Position numbers and translations under genes: made by a program. Shown here piece after piece: positions 54,240 to 62,287 of a DNA stretch of 64,000 nucleotides. Below the pieces are notes generated by a model. It was not told the DNA's origin. It searched no databases and was given only the letters and a program-made list of their open reading frames with translations. Source of the DNA: Halomonas socia (lineage in GTDB: Bacteria; Pseudomonadota; Gammaproteobacteria; Pseudomonadales; Halomonadaceae); NCBI RefSeq assembly GCF_010977575.1, contig NZ_CP048812.1:806001-870000 (forward strand). The letters are read 5' to 3'. Numbering within the stretch: position 1 is the stretch's first letter; the number at the start of each line of letters is the position of its first letter.

Positions 54240-54998
54240 CTAACCGCACTTCGACCAACCGCAGCCCGCGTAACACGTCGGACAACCATCCATCATGATC
54301 AGCTCGCCGCGGCACTCGGGGCAGTGTCCCACCACCGTGGGGCCGTCGCCCTTCTCCTGATCCTGGGCTTGAGCCTTGGCCTGCTGTTCGGCTCGGGCCT
54401 CCTCCTCGAGGGTGGGCGGCTGCCAGGGGTGGCCATGGGTCAAGCGGTGGGCGTAGCGGCTGACCAGTTCCTCCACCGGTACCTGATTGCCATCCTGGTC
54501 GAGGAAGCCGCGGCGGTAGAGGATCTGCTGGATCGACCAGGCGATGGCCGCCACTTCGGAGTCGTGGAACATCGGCTTGCCCCAGCGGTTCATGCCGCAG
54601 CGCACCAGGCCCTTGTCCCAGGCCACCTTGCGCAGGTCGGCCACCGCCTGGGTGACATAGCCGCCGCGGGCGGCCAGCGACAGGCTGCGCATGGTGGCGG
54701 TGATCCACTGGTGCTCGCTGGAGAGCTGGCCGGAGGGGAAGAAGAACTCCACCGGGCGCTCGATCACCACCCGCTTGCCGTCGAGCACGCCTTCCACGGG
54801 CATGAAGGACACCAGCAGGTAGACCTTCTTGCGACCTTCAGCACCTACATAGGAGATTTTTTCGGAAACGGCTTCTAGCGTCCCTTCCGGGCGCGAGGGG
54901 ATGCGCACCGTCAGCGGATTCTCATCCGCCAGCGGCGTTTCCTCCACGGACTTCTTGACGCTGTAGGAGACGATCTTGGACTTGATCTCGACAGCCAT
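54240..54998 (-). CDS. nrdJ: Class II ribonucleotide reductase small component NrdJb (TSCPD-type)
   Basis: 252 residues: MAVEIKSKIVSYSVKKS at the start, a TSCPD-like middle (GRKKVYLLVSFMPVEGV, FFFPSGQLSSEHQWITATMRSLSLAARGG) and a cysteine-rich tail (CPECRGELIMMDGCPTCYAGCGWSKC). In Pseudomonas the B12-dependent reductase is likewise in two proteins, NrdJa and NrdJb, and the tail cysteines would re-reduce the active site. 84 bp after nrdJa. Confidence 0.85.
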   Translation of the reverse strand: MAVEIKSKIVSYSVKKSVEETPLADENPLTVRIPSRPEGTLEAVSEKISYVGAEGRKKVYLLVSFMPVEGVLDGKRVVIERPVEFFFPSGQLSSEHQWITATMRSLSLAARGGYVTQAVADLRKVAWDKGLVRCGMNRWGKPMFHDSEVAAIAWSIQQILYRRGFLDQDGNQVPVEELVSRYAHRLTHGHPWQPPTLEEEARAEQQAKAQAQDQEKGDGPTVVGHCPECRGELIMMDGCPTCYAGCGWSKCG

Positions 54999-55082
54999 CA
55001 GCGGGCTCCTCCGGAAATTGGTGCGTTGACGCTTGAGTAACGGTGCCTCAGGATCGCATCGGCGAGCGCAGTAGGTCGTGAC

Positions 55083-57194
55083 TTACCACTTTCCATAGGT
55101 GCCTTCCTTCAACGCGTCATACAGGTTCGCCGCGTTGTGCTCCTCGCCGTCGTAAACCACCTTCTCGGCGCCGGAAAGCTCCAGCGTCTCGCCGTTCTCC
55201 AGCTCGAACACGTAGGTGGTGTTCTTGAGGTCGTCCTCGCGCACCAGCACGCCCTGGAAGGCTTCGGGATTGAAGCGGAAGGTGGTGCAGCCCTTGAGCT
55301 TGCTCTGGTAAGCGTCCTGGTAGAGATCCTTGAACTGTTCGAAGGGGAACTCGGTGGGTACGTTGACCGTCTTGGAGATCGCCGAGTCGACCCACACCTG
55401 GGCCGCTGCCTGCACCGCCACGTGCTGTGGCGGTGTTACCGCATCGGCGGTGATGAAGTAGTCCGGCAAGTCGCTCTCCACGGCATCGCTGGCGATAAAG
55501 TGGCGGTAGGCGGCCAGTTCGAAAGAGCACACCTCGACCTGCTCCTTGGTCTTCTTGCCCGCCTGGATGACATTGCGGAAGTAGCGGTGCGAGAACGACG
55601 GCTCAATGCCGTTGGAGGCGTTGTTTCCCAGTGACAGCGAGATGGTGCCGGTGGGCGCGATGGAGGAATGGTGGGTGAAGCGCGCGCCGTGCTCGGCTAG
55701 CGCCGCGACCAGCTCCGGCTCGACCTCGGCGACCTTCTGCATGTAGCGGCTGTAGCGCGCATGCAGGATGCGTCCCGGCACCTTGTCGCCCACTTCGTAT
55801 CCATCCTTGACCAGCTCCGGCCGCTCGCGCAGCATCTTCGGAGTGATCTCGAAGTCCTCGGTGAGAATCGGCGCCATACCCTTCTCACGGGAAAGCTCCA
55901 GCGCCTGCCTCCAGCCCTCGATGGCCAGGTTGCGGCTGACCTCCTCGGTGAACGCCAGCGACTCGGCCGATCCATAGGGAATCTTGAGCATGGTCAGGGT
56001 CGAGCCGAGGCCGAGGAAGCCCATACCGTGGCGGCGCTTGGCCTCGATCTCGCGGCGCTGACCGGCAAGCGGCAAGCCGCTGATCTCGACCACGTTGTCG
56101 AGCATGCGGGTGAAGATCGACACCACCTGGCGATAGCGCTCCCAGTCGAAACTCGGCTTCTTGCCGAAGGGGTCGATGACGAAACGGGTCAGGTTGACCG
56201 AGCCCAGCAGGCAGGCACCTTCCGGCGGCAGGGGCTGCTCGCCACAGGGGTTGGTGGCGCGGACCTCCTCGCAGAACCAGTTGTTGTTCATGCGGTTGAC
56301 CTGGTCGATCAGGATGAAGCCCGGCTCGGCGAAGTCGTAGGTGGAGCGCATGATGGTGTCCCACAGCTCGCGGGCCTTGATCACCTCGACGACGCGGCAG
56401 GCCACGCGACCCTCGGCGTCGACGCTGTACCCTTCCTCGATCATCGGCCAGTCGCGGTAGATCAGGTCCTCGGGCTTGACGTCCTCCTTCTCGCCCGCGT
56501 GCAGCGGGAAGGCCAGTGGCCACTCGGCGTCATTTTTCACTGCTTCCATGAACTCGTCGGTGATCAGCAGCGATAGGTTGAACTGGCGCAGCCGGCCCGC
56601 CTCGCGCTTGGCCTCGATGAAACTGCGCACGTCGGGGTGGCCGACGTCGAAGGTGCCCATCTGCGCGCCACGACGACCGCCCGCCGAGGCCACCGTGAAA
56701 CACATCTTGTCGTAGATATCCATGAACGCCAGCGGGCCGTTGGTGCCGGCACCGGCGCCGAACACGAAGGCGCCCTTGTGGCGCAGGGTGGAAAACTCAT
56801 AGCCGATGCCGCAGCCCGCCTTGAGGGTCATGCCGGCATCCACCACCGAGGAGAGGATGTCATGCATGGAGTCGCGGATCGTGCGCGAGACGGTGCAGTT
56901 GATCAGGCTCACTGCAGGCTTGTACTCTTCGGCGCCGGCGTTGGACATGATCCGCCCCGCCGGGATGGCGCCGTGCTCCAGTGCCCAGCGGAACTTGGGT
57001 AGCCACGCATCGGCCTTGTCGCCTTCCACCGCGGCCAGCGCCCGCGCCACGCGCTCCCGGGTCGCTGCCACGTCCTCGTCGACGGGCCGGCCATGACGAT
57101 CCTTGAGACGATACTTGGCGTCCCAGATATCGCGTGAGGGCAGTTGCATAGGCACCTCGTGAGATGTCTTGACGGCCTTGGTGGAAGTACTCAT
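55083..57194 (-). CDS. nrdJ: Adenosylcobalamin-dependent ribonucleotide reductase, catalytic component NrdJa
   Basis: Class II enzyme, works with or without oxygen. 703 residues from ATG 57194 (GGAG upstream). Barrel motifs: SLINCTVSRTIRDSM (substrate cysteine), NPCGEQPLPPEGACLLGSVNL (NPCGE with the thiyl cysteine), GLGSTLTM and SIAPTGTISL. No ATP-cone is evident. Preceded by ubiT (37 bp). No cobalamin riboswitch was seen upstream. Confidence 0.93.
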   Translation of the reverse strand: MSTSTKAVKTSHEVPMQLPSRDIWDAKYRLKDRHGRPVDEDVAATRERVARALAAVEGDKADAWLPKFRWALEHGAIPAGRIMSNAGAEEYKPAVSLINCTVSRTIRDSMHDILSSVVDAGMTLKAGCGIGYEFSTLRHKGAFVFGAGAGTNGPLAFMDIYDKMCFTVASAGGRRGAQMGTFDVGHPDVRSFIEAKREAGRLRQFNLSLLITDEFMEAVKNDAEWPLAFPLHAGEKEDVKPEDLIYRDWPMIEEGYSVDAEGRVACRVVEVIKARELWDTIMRSTYDFAEPGFILIDQVNRMNNNWFCEEVRATNPCGEQPLPPEGACLLGSVNLTRFVIDPFGKKPSFDWERYRQVVSIFTRMLDNVVEISGLPLAGQRREIEAKRRHGMGFLGLGSTLTMLKIPYGSAESLAFTEEVSRNLAIEGWRQALELSREKGMAPILTEDFEITPKMLRERPELVKDGYEVGDKVPGRILHARYSRYMQKVAEVEPELVAALAEHGARFTHHSSIAPTGTISLSLGNNASNGIEPSFSHRYFRNVIQAGKKTKEQVEVCSFELAAYRHFIASDAVESDLPDYFITADAVTPPQHVAVQAAAQVWVDSAISKTVNVPTEFPFEQFKDLYQDAYQSKLKGCTTFRFNPEAFQGVLVREDDLKNTTYVFELENGETLELSGAEKVVYDGEEHNAANLYDALKEGTYGKW

Positions 57195-57231
57195 GCAGGG
57201 ATCTCCAGTAAGGGGCAAAAAGTCGAATCGT

Positions 57232-57711
57232 TCAACGTTCAGGGCAGGCCAGGCGCTCGGCGCGCGCAAGCCATTCACCGAGGCGGCCCTGGGCCAGCCC
57301 TTCCTCGCGGCCATCCAGCAGGTTCTTGACCATCAGCCCAAGCTCGGTATCACCCTCAATCAACAGTCGGCGCTGGAAGAACAGGGCGTCGGGGTCCTGG
57401 CGTCGGGTCGCCAGGCACAGGAACTCGCGCCAGCCGCCGCGAATGGTGGCTTCGCCCGCCTCCTGGGTGAGCCGGAAGCGCTCCCCTTCGAGGGTCAGCG
57501 TCAGCTGCACGCCCAGGTCCTCCAGGTGCAGCGAGATGCGCCGCCCCTCCAGGACGTCGAACTCACCCTCTTCCAGGGGCTTGGCAAAGGTTCGGTTGAG
57601 CAGCGGCTCGATCAGCTGGCGCTTGACCGCCAGTGGCACTCGGGGATCAATGCTACGAATCAAACGGGGCAGTGCAGGCGGACGTGGCAGGGGCAGTAAC
57701 GGCGGGGACAT
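57232..57711 (-). CDS. ubiT: Ubiquinone anaerobic biosynthesis accessory factor UbiT
   Basis: SCP2-domain lipid-binding protein needed with UbiU and UbiV. 159 residues from ATG 57711 (AGGAG upstream; E. coli YhbT 174). FAKPLEEGEFDVLEGRRISLHLEDLGVQ and RRLLIEGDTELGLMVKNLLDG are typical. First gene of a ubiT-nrdJa-nrdJb operon, away from ubiUV. Confidence 0.9.
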   Translation of the reverse strand: MSPPLLPLPRPPALPRLIRSIDPRVPLAVKRQLIEPLLNRTFAKPLEEGEFDVLEGRRISLHLEDLGVQLTLTLEGERFRLTQEAGEATIRGGWREFLCLATRRQDPDALFFQRRLLIEGDTELGLMVKNLLDGREEGLAQGRLGEWLARAERLACPER

Positions 57712-57833
57712 GACAGCTCTCCTGAAGATATCTATGCGGCCAAAGCCGCCAACCCACACATCCTAGGCCGGTGTTTCCGAGGCTGCACTGACATGCATCA
57801 ACTCGCCGGTAGCACCGGTCCTTCGCGGCTCAA

Positions 57834-57849
57834 CTACTATATATAGACC
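57834..57849. promoter_or_regulatory. NrdR box A upstream of ubiT-nrdJ
   Basis: CTACTATATATAGACC matches the NrdR consensus at 11 of 16 positions with an intact AT core. Confidence 0.45.
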
Positions 57850-57864
57850 ATATTATTTAGATTA

Positions 57865-57880
57865 CCCCCGTATATGGTGA
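57865..57880. promoter_or_regulatory. NrdR box B upstream of ubiT-nrdJ
   Basis: CCCCCGTATATGGTGA, 10 of 16, centred 31 bp from box A. TAATAT between the boxes could be the leftward -10. Confidence 0.4.
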
Positions 57881-57932
57881 AATCCTGGTGATAGGGTAGA
57901 TTGCTACCCCTCAGCCGTGTCGCGGGGGAGCA

Positions 57933-59318
57933 CTATACGGTCCGGGAGTAGCGACCGCGGCTGCTTGCCAGATAGGCATCGAAGGCCATGGCGGCGTTGC
58001 GCATCATCAGACGGCCGGTTGGCAGCAACTCGATCTCGTCTTCGCGGATCGCTAGCAGACCGTCTTCTGCCATCTCCTGTAACTGCTCCAATGCGTCGGC
58101 GAAGTAATCGCGGAAGACGATGCCGTGGGCGGCCTCGATTGCAGCGAAGCCGATGCGGTTGTGGCACATCAGGGCATTGATCACGTCGCCGCGCAGTCGG
58201 TCATCGTAGCTGAGCCGGTAGCCGCGGAACACCGGCAACTGGCCCTGCTCCAGGCGGTGCTGGTACTGGGCAGTTTCCTTGACGTTCTGGCTGTAGCTGT
58301 CGCCGACCTTGCCAATGGAGGTGATGCCCAGCCCGACCATGTCGCAGTCGGCGTGGGTGGAGTAGCCCTGGAAGTTGCGCTGAAGGGTGCCGTTCTCCCT
58401 GGCCTGGGTAAGCTCGTCGTCGGGCAGGGCGAAGTGGTCCATGCCGATATAGACATAGCCGGCGGCAGTGAGGCGGTTTATGGTCAGCTCCAGCAGTTCC
58501 AACTTGCGCTCCGGCGGCGGCATGTCCTCGGGGCATATCATCCGCTGGGACTTGAACAGCTCCGGCAGGTGGGCGTAGCTGTAGGCGGCGATGCGGTCCG
58601 GGCGCAGGGCGATGATCTTGGCCAGCGTGGTATCGAAACTCGCCACCGTCTGCAGTGGCAGCCCGTAGATCAGGTCTACGCTCACTGACTGGAAGCCGGC
58701 GTCACGGGCCGCCTGAACCAGCTCCATGACCTGCTCCTCACTCTGCAGCCGATTCACCGCTTCCTGCACTTCGCGGTCGAAGTCCTGCACGCCGAAGCTC
58801 AGGCGATTGAAGCCCAGGGCGTAAAGCTCGTGGATCTGCTCAGGCGTCACGGTGCGCGGGTCCACCTCCAGGGAGAACTCGCGCTGGGCCGGCTCGGCGA
58901 AGTGGAAGGCCTCATCCAGCGCAGCCATCAGCCCACCGAGCTGGGCGTTGCTCAGGTAGGTCGGTGTGCCTCCGCCCAGATGCAGCTGGATCATGCACCG
59001 CGACTCGTCGAAGAGCGCCCCCTGCACCCGGATCTCTTTCTTGAGCCATTCGAGATACTCGGCGGCCCGCTGAGTGTTGTGGGTGATGACCTTGTTGCAG
59101 GCACAGTAGTAGCAGAGGCTCTTACAGAACGGGATATGCACGTAGACAGACAGCGGCTTGGGTGTCTCGGCATGGTTGCTCCGCTCGGCCGCAGTACGGT
59201 AATCATCCTCGGCAAAAGCCGCATGGAACTGGGGCGCCGTGGGGTAGGAGGTGTAGCGCGGTCCCGGACGGTCGTATTTCTCTACCAGGGGGCGATCAAA
59301 CAGCAGGTCATCATGCAT
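57933..59318 (-). CDS. hemN: Oxygen-independent coproporphyrinogen III oxidase HemN
   Basis: Radical SAM enzyme of anaerobic haem synthesis. ATG 59318 gives 461 residues (E. coli 457), behind AGAGG. YDRPGPRYTSYPTA near the start and the cluster/SAM motif with Cys65, Cys69, Cys72 and Cys74 (PFCKSLCYYCAC); LGGGTPT; the C-terminal HemN domain is complete. Transcribed alone toward the nrdJ operon. Confidence 0.96.
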   Translation of the reverse strand: MHDDLLFDRPLVEKYDRPGPRYTSYPTAPQFHAAFAEDDYRTAAERSNHAETPKPLSVYVHIPFCKSLCYYCACNKVITHNTQRAAEYLEWLKKEIRVQGALFDESRCMIQLHLGGGTPTYLSNAQLGGLMAALDEAFHFAEPAQREFSLEVDPRTVTPEQIHELYALGFNRLSFGVQDFDREVQEAVNRLQSEEQVMELVQAARDAGFQSVSVDLIYGLPLQTVASFDTTLAKIIALRPDRIAAYSYAHLPELFKSQRMICPEDMPPPERKLELLELTINRLTAAGYVYIGMDHFALPDDELTQARENGTLQRNFQGYSTHADCDMVGLGITSIGKVGDSYSQNVKETAQYQHRLEQGQLPVFRGYRLSYDDRLRGDVINALMCHNRIGFAAIEAAHGIVFRDYFADALEQLQEMAEDGLLAIREDEIELLPTGRLMMRNAAMAFDAYLASSRGRYSRTV

Positions 59319-59523
59319 CGTGAAACGGCCTCTTGAACAGGATGGCGCCACCACGGGTGTCGCAGAATACGGCAGAGTATGGCATTCAGGATTCGGCACG
59401 TCGGTACCCTTCTCGAGGTAGCTGGCCCAGATCAATCCCCTCGCCAGCTAGACTGGACATTGCCGTGGCACCATTGAATCGTCCCCCATGCGACGACTCG
59501 AATGAGGCTTTGCGCGCGGCATT

Positions 59524-59546
59524 AAGATTCATATAAAATGCTATTT
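59524..59546. promoter_or_regulatory. NsrR operator upstream of the DUF454-nsrR pair
   Basis: AAGATTCATAT-A-AAATGCTATTT, an 11-1-11 repeat matching the NsrR consensus at most positions, 31 bp before the DUF454 ATG. Suggests autoregulation of nsrR through this promoter. Confidence 0.65.
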
Positions 59547-59576
59547 ACTGGGCATCACGCCAAGTGGGAGATCCCC

Positions 59577-59990
59577 ATGACGCATCCTGTTTCACGCATC
59601 GCCTGGAGCGGCCTGGCCTACGGTTGTATCGGGCTGGGCGCCGCTGGGCTGGTGGTACCGTTATTGCCCACCACGCCGTTCCTACTCGTGGCAGCCTGGG
59701 CCGCATCCAAGGGCTCGCCCCGGTTGGCACGCTGGCTGCACCATCATCCCCGTCTCGGCCCGACACTGCAGGCTTGGCGCGAGCAGCGAGCCGTGCCGCG
59801 ACGCGCCAAGCGACTGGCCTTAGTTCTGCTCGCGGCCAGCTGGCTTATGCTGTGGATCGGTAGCGCAGCACCGCTGGTACTCGCGCTTACCGCGGCGCTG
59901 TTCTTGGCCGTTGTCACCTTTCTGCTGACGCGCCCTAGCGCTGCAACCGACAGCCCTGGCAACATTCAGCAGGCAAACCCTATAGAGTGA
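59577..59990 (+). CDS. DUF454 (YbaN-family) membrane protein
   Basis: 137 residues from ATG 59577 (GGGAG upstream) with three or four hydrophobic segments: GLAYGCIGLGAAGLVVPLLPTTPFLLVAAWAASKGSPRLARWL is the family signature. Function unknown. The candidate NsrR operator before it and nsrR after it place it in the NO-response circuit. Confidence 0.85.
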   Translation: MTHPVSRIAWSGLAYGCIGLGAAGLVVPLLPTTPFLLVAAWAASKGSPRLARWLHHHPRLGPTLQAWREQRAVPRRAKRLALVLLAASWLMLWIGSAAPLVLALTAALFLAVVTFLLTRPSAATDSPGNIQQANPIE

Positions 59991-60047
59991 CACTCTCCGC
60001 CATCAACGCCTTGCCCCAAAGCAAACCATGGAGCGCCGAATACCTTC

Positions 60048-60526
60048 ATGCATCTGACCCGCTTTACCGACTACTCCCTGCGTGTTCTCGTCTTTCTAGC
60101 CGTCAAGGGGAGGAACGATCCACCATCCATGAGATCGCCGAGAGCTTCGACATCTCCCGCAATCATCTAATGAAGGTCGTTCAGGACCTGAGCCAAAAAG
60201 GCTATATCACCGCCATCCGCGGCAAGAACGGCGGCCTTCTGCTCAAGAAAGCCCCCGAAGATATCCGCCTGGGAACGCTGGTGAGCGATACCGAGCATGA
60301 TCTACAGCTGGTGGAGTGCTTCGGCGAGGATAACGAGTGTAGGATCACCCCCGCCTGTCGACTCAAGCCGATCTTAGCCGAGGCACTCGGCGCCTTTCTC
60401 GCGGTACTCGATAATTACACCCTAGCCGACATGCTAGGGCCGCAGGAACCGGTTCTGGTCCAACTGCTTAGCATCCAGCCGTTGACCAGCCCCAAGGCTG
60501 AAGCCGCCCCATCACAGGTCCCCTAG
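60048..60526 (+). CDS. nsrR: NO-sensing repressor NsrR (frame interrupted)
   Basis: Rrf2-family [Fe-S] repressor. The ATG at 60048 opens MHLTRFTDYSLRVLVFLAVKG; one G must be added in the run 60107-60110 to continue EERSTIHEIAESFDISRNHLMKVVQDL and the rest (about 159 residues). HTH at about 25-50; cluster cysteines in ECFGEDNECRITPACRL-type spacing C-x7-C-x5-C. If the loss is real, NsrR targets such as hmp would be constitutively on; the pattern of similar losses suggests a base-calling error. Confidence 0.87.
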
Positions 60527-60556
60527 CCCAGCGCTGGCCTCTCGGCCGCAGAGAAA

Positions 60557-60570
60557 TTGCTCTGGATCAA
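60557..60570. promoter_or_regulatory. FNR/Dnr-type box upstream of the His-rich operon
   Basis: TTGCT-CTGG-ATCAA matches TTGAT-N4-ATCAA at 9 of 10 positions, 55 bp before the next gene. Confidence 0.5.
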
Positions 60571-60624
60571 AGCAACACGGGCTACTAAGCGGCAAGCTGA
60601 AGACCTGTATCAAGGGAGTTCATC

Positions 60625-60969
60625 ATGCGTCGGCTCACTCGGACATCACCAGCACAACGCACGGCAGGCCGCCTTCTGGCCATCCTGCTCGCGCTGCTGT
60701 TGGCGATGGTCACGCTGACGAGTCACGGCGCCATGGAGCGCCTTCAGGCCGACTGCGGCGTCGCCGCCGAATGGAGCTCAGATGACGGCCATTCGGATCA
60801 TGGCCCCAATGCCGAACATGATCATGACGCCTCACCATGCGCCCTCTGCTCCATCGCCACAGGCCAGGCGCGACTTCCCTTGGTTGGCCCACAGCGCCAG
60901 GTCAATTCACTGGCCATGGCAGCGTCCCCGCAGCCCCCTCTTACCCCCAGGCGCCCTCCCAGATCCTGA
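60625..60969 (+). CDS. Small secreted or anchored His-rich protein (DUF2946-like)
   Basis: 114 residues. One hydrophobic segment (LLAILLALLLAMVTLTSHGAM, about 17-37), then a histidine/aspartate-rich part (DDGHSDHGPNAEHDHD) and SPCALC, resembling DUF2946-type proteins. Probably periplasmic and metal-binding; actual role unknown. Leads a small operon with the beta-propeller gene. Confidence 0.65.
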   Translation: MRRLTRTSPAQRTAGRLLAILLALLLAMVTLTSHGAMERLQADCGVAAEWSSDDGHSDHGPNAEHDHDASPCALCSIATGQARLPLVGPQRQVNSLAMAASPQPPLTPRRPPRS

Positions 60970-61042
60970 TCGAACGCAGACGGCATAGCCGTCGGATCGC
61001 GACCCGCTCGCGTTACAAGGTCCCGTTTATCAGGAGTTCATC

Positions 61043-62149
61043 ATGTCTATTCGTTTCTCATCGGCCGTAGTGGCGCGCCAGGCATGCCCGCAATCCTCAT
61101 TTCCTCTCAACGGAAATCATCGGCTTCTTGGCTGGCTCTTGGCTGCTGGTCTGGCCCTTTCCAGCGCACCGACGCTCGCCTCGGCACTTCCCCAGGGAAA
61201 TGTAGTAACTGCCAACGAACGCGGCGCCTCACTGACTCACATCAACCTAGCGAGCGGTGATGCCACAACCCAATCCATCGGCATTGCCCCCCACAACGTC
61301 CAGCTCAGCGCCTCCGGCCACTACTTGATGGCCGTGGGGGAGCCTGCCACTGACGGCCATAGCCATGGTCATGACGGCGGACATGCCCATGGTGATGCCC
61401 CCGGCAAGCTCAAGCTCTACCCGGCCAATGATCCAACCGGCGCTCTCGTGGCCAGCATCGAGGTAGGCAGCCACCCGGCCCATGTGGTCAGTGATCTGGA
61501 AGGTCAGTTCGCCTTCGTCACCAATGCTGGAGATGACAGCGTCTCGGTCGTCGACCTCGAGGCCAGGGAGAGCGTCGCTACCATCGCCACCGGCGAGTAT
61601 CCCCACGGCCTGCGCCTTAGCCCCGACGGCGATGAGCTATACGTGGCCAACGTGCTGGACGGCAGCGTCTCGGTGATCGACGTCGCTGCGCGGGAAGAGG
61701 TCGCTCGCCTGCCGGTGGGCCATGCCCCCGTACAGGTGGGCTTCACCCCTGATGGCGCCTGGGTCTTCGTCTCGCTGCGCGACGAGAACCGCGTGGCCGT
61801 TATCGACACCGCCAGCCGTGAGGTCATCGAGCGTATCGAGGTGGGCCGGCTACCGATTCAGGTACACGCCACCGCGGATGGCCGCTTCATGCTGGTGGCC
61901 AATGAGGGCAGCGAGACCGAGCCCGACAACCGGGTCTCGGTCATCGAGCTTGACAGCCTGTCGGTGGTGGCCACCCATGAGGTCGGCGCCGGTGCTCATG
62001 GCATCAGCGTCGACGACACCGGCCGCTTTGCCTTCATCACCAGCCTGTATGACGACAGCCTCTCGGTCATCGACCTGGAAGCCGGCGCCGTCATCAGCCG
62101 CCACGACACCGACCAGGGACCCAACGGCGTGACCTGGGTAGGCCACTGA
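61043..62149 (+). CDS. Secreted YVTN-type beta-propeller protein with His-rich loop
   Basis: 368 residues: signal peptide (about 1-48, ending TLASA), then repeated propeller blades with VSVVDLEARE, LYVANVLDGSVSVIDVAARE, RVAVIDTASREVIERIEVG and SLSVIDLEAG. A loop in the first blades is rich in His (DGHSHGHDGGHAHGD, about 107-122), a likely metal site. YncE/cytochrome cd1-type propellers are relatives, but no haem motif is seen. Followed after 10 bp by a small gene. Confidence 0.82.
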   Translation: MSIRFSSAVVARQACPQSSFPLNGNHRLLGWLLAAGLALSSAPTLASALPQGNVVTANERGASLTHINLASGDATTQSIGIAPHNVQLSASGHYLMAVGEPATDGHSHGHDGGHAHGDAPGKLKLYPANDPTGALVASIEVGSHPAHVVSDLEGQFAFVTNAGDDSVSVVDLEARESVATIATGEYPHGLRLSPDGDELYVANVLDGSVSVIDVAAREEVARLPVGHAPVQVGFTPDGAWVFVSLRDENRVAVIDTASREVIERIEVGRLPIQVHATADGRFMLVANEGSETEPDNRVSVIELDSLSVVATHEVGAGAHGISVDDTGRFAFITSLYDDSLSVIDLEAGAVISRHDTDQGPNGVTWVGH

Positions 62150-62159
62150 GGAGTAAACC

Positions 62160-62287
62160 ATGACCGCAAACTGCACTGCCCTGATGAGTTCCATGGGTTG
62201 GATCATGCCCATCGGCACCCCCGGCATGCCGGGGCCCAAGCAGGGCGAGTGGGACCTCTACCAGTTCCGCGATGGCGAGGCCACGCC
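62160..62287 (+). pseudogene. Small gene split by the IS256 element
   Basis: ATG 62160 (GAGGAG upstream) encodes MTANCTALMSSMGWIMPIG and on to GEATP, where the IS enters. Without the element and one target copy, reading continues at 63680 as FMTL and stops (63693-63695), giving 47 residues. No family recognised. Confidence 0.6.
62279..62287. repeat. Target site duplication, left copy
   Basis: GGCCACGCC, repeated at 63671-63679 directly outside the IS ends. Confidence 0.85.

Noticed and set aside
57195-57932. Cobalamin riboswitch before the nrdJ operon
   Set aside because: No B12-box-like conserved segment was seen; the upstream region carries NrdR-type boxes instead.
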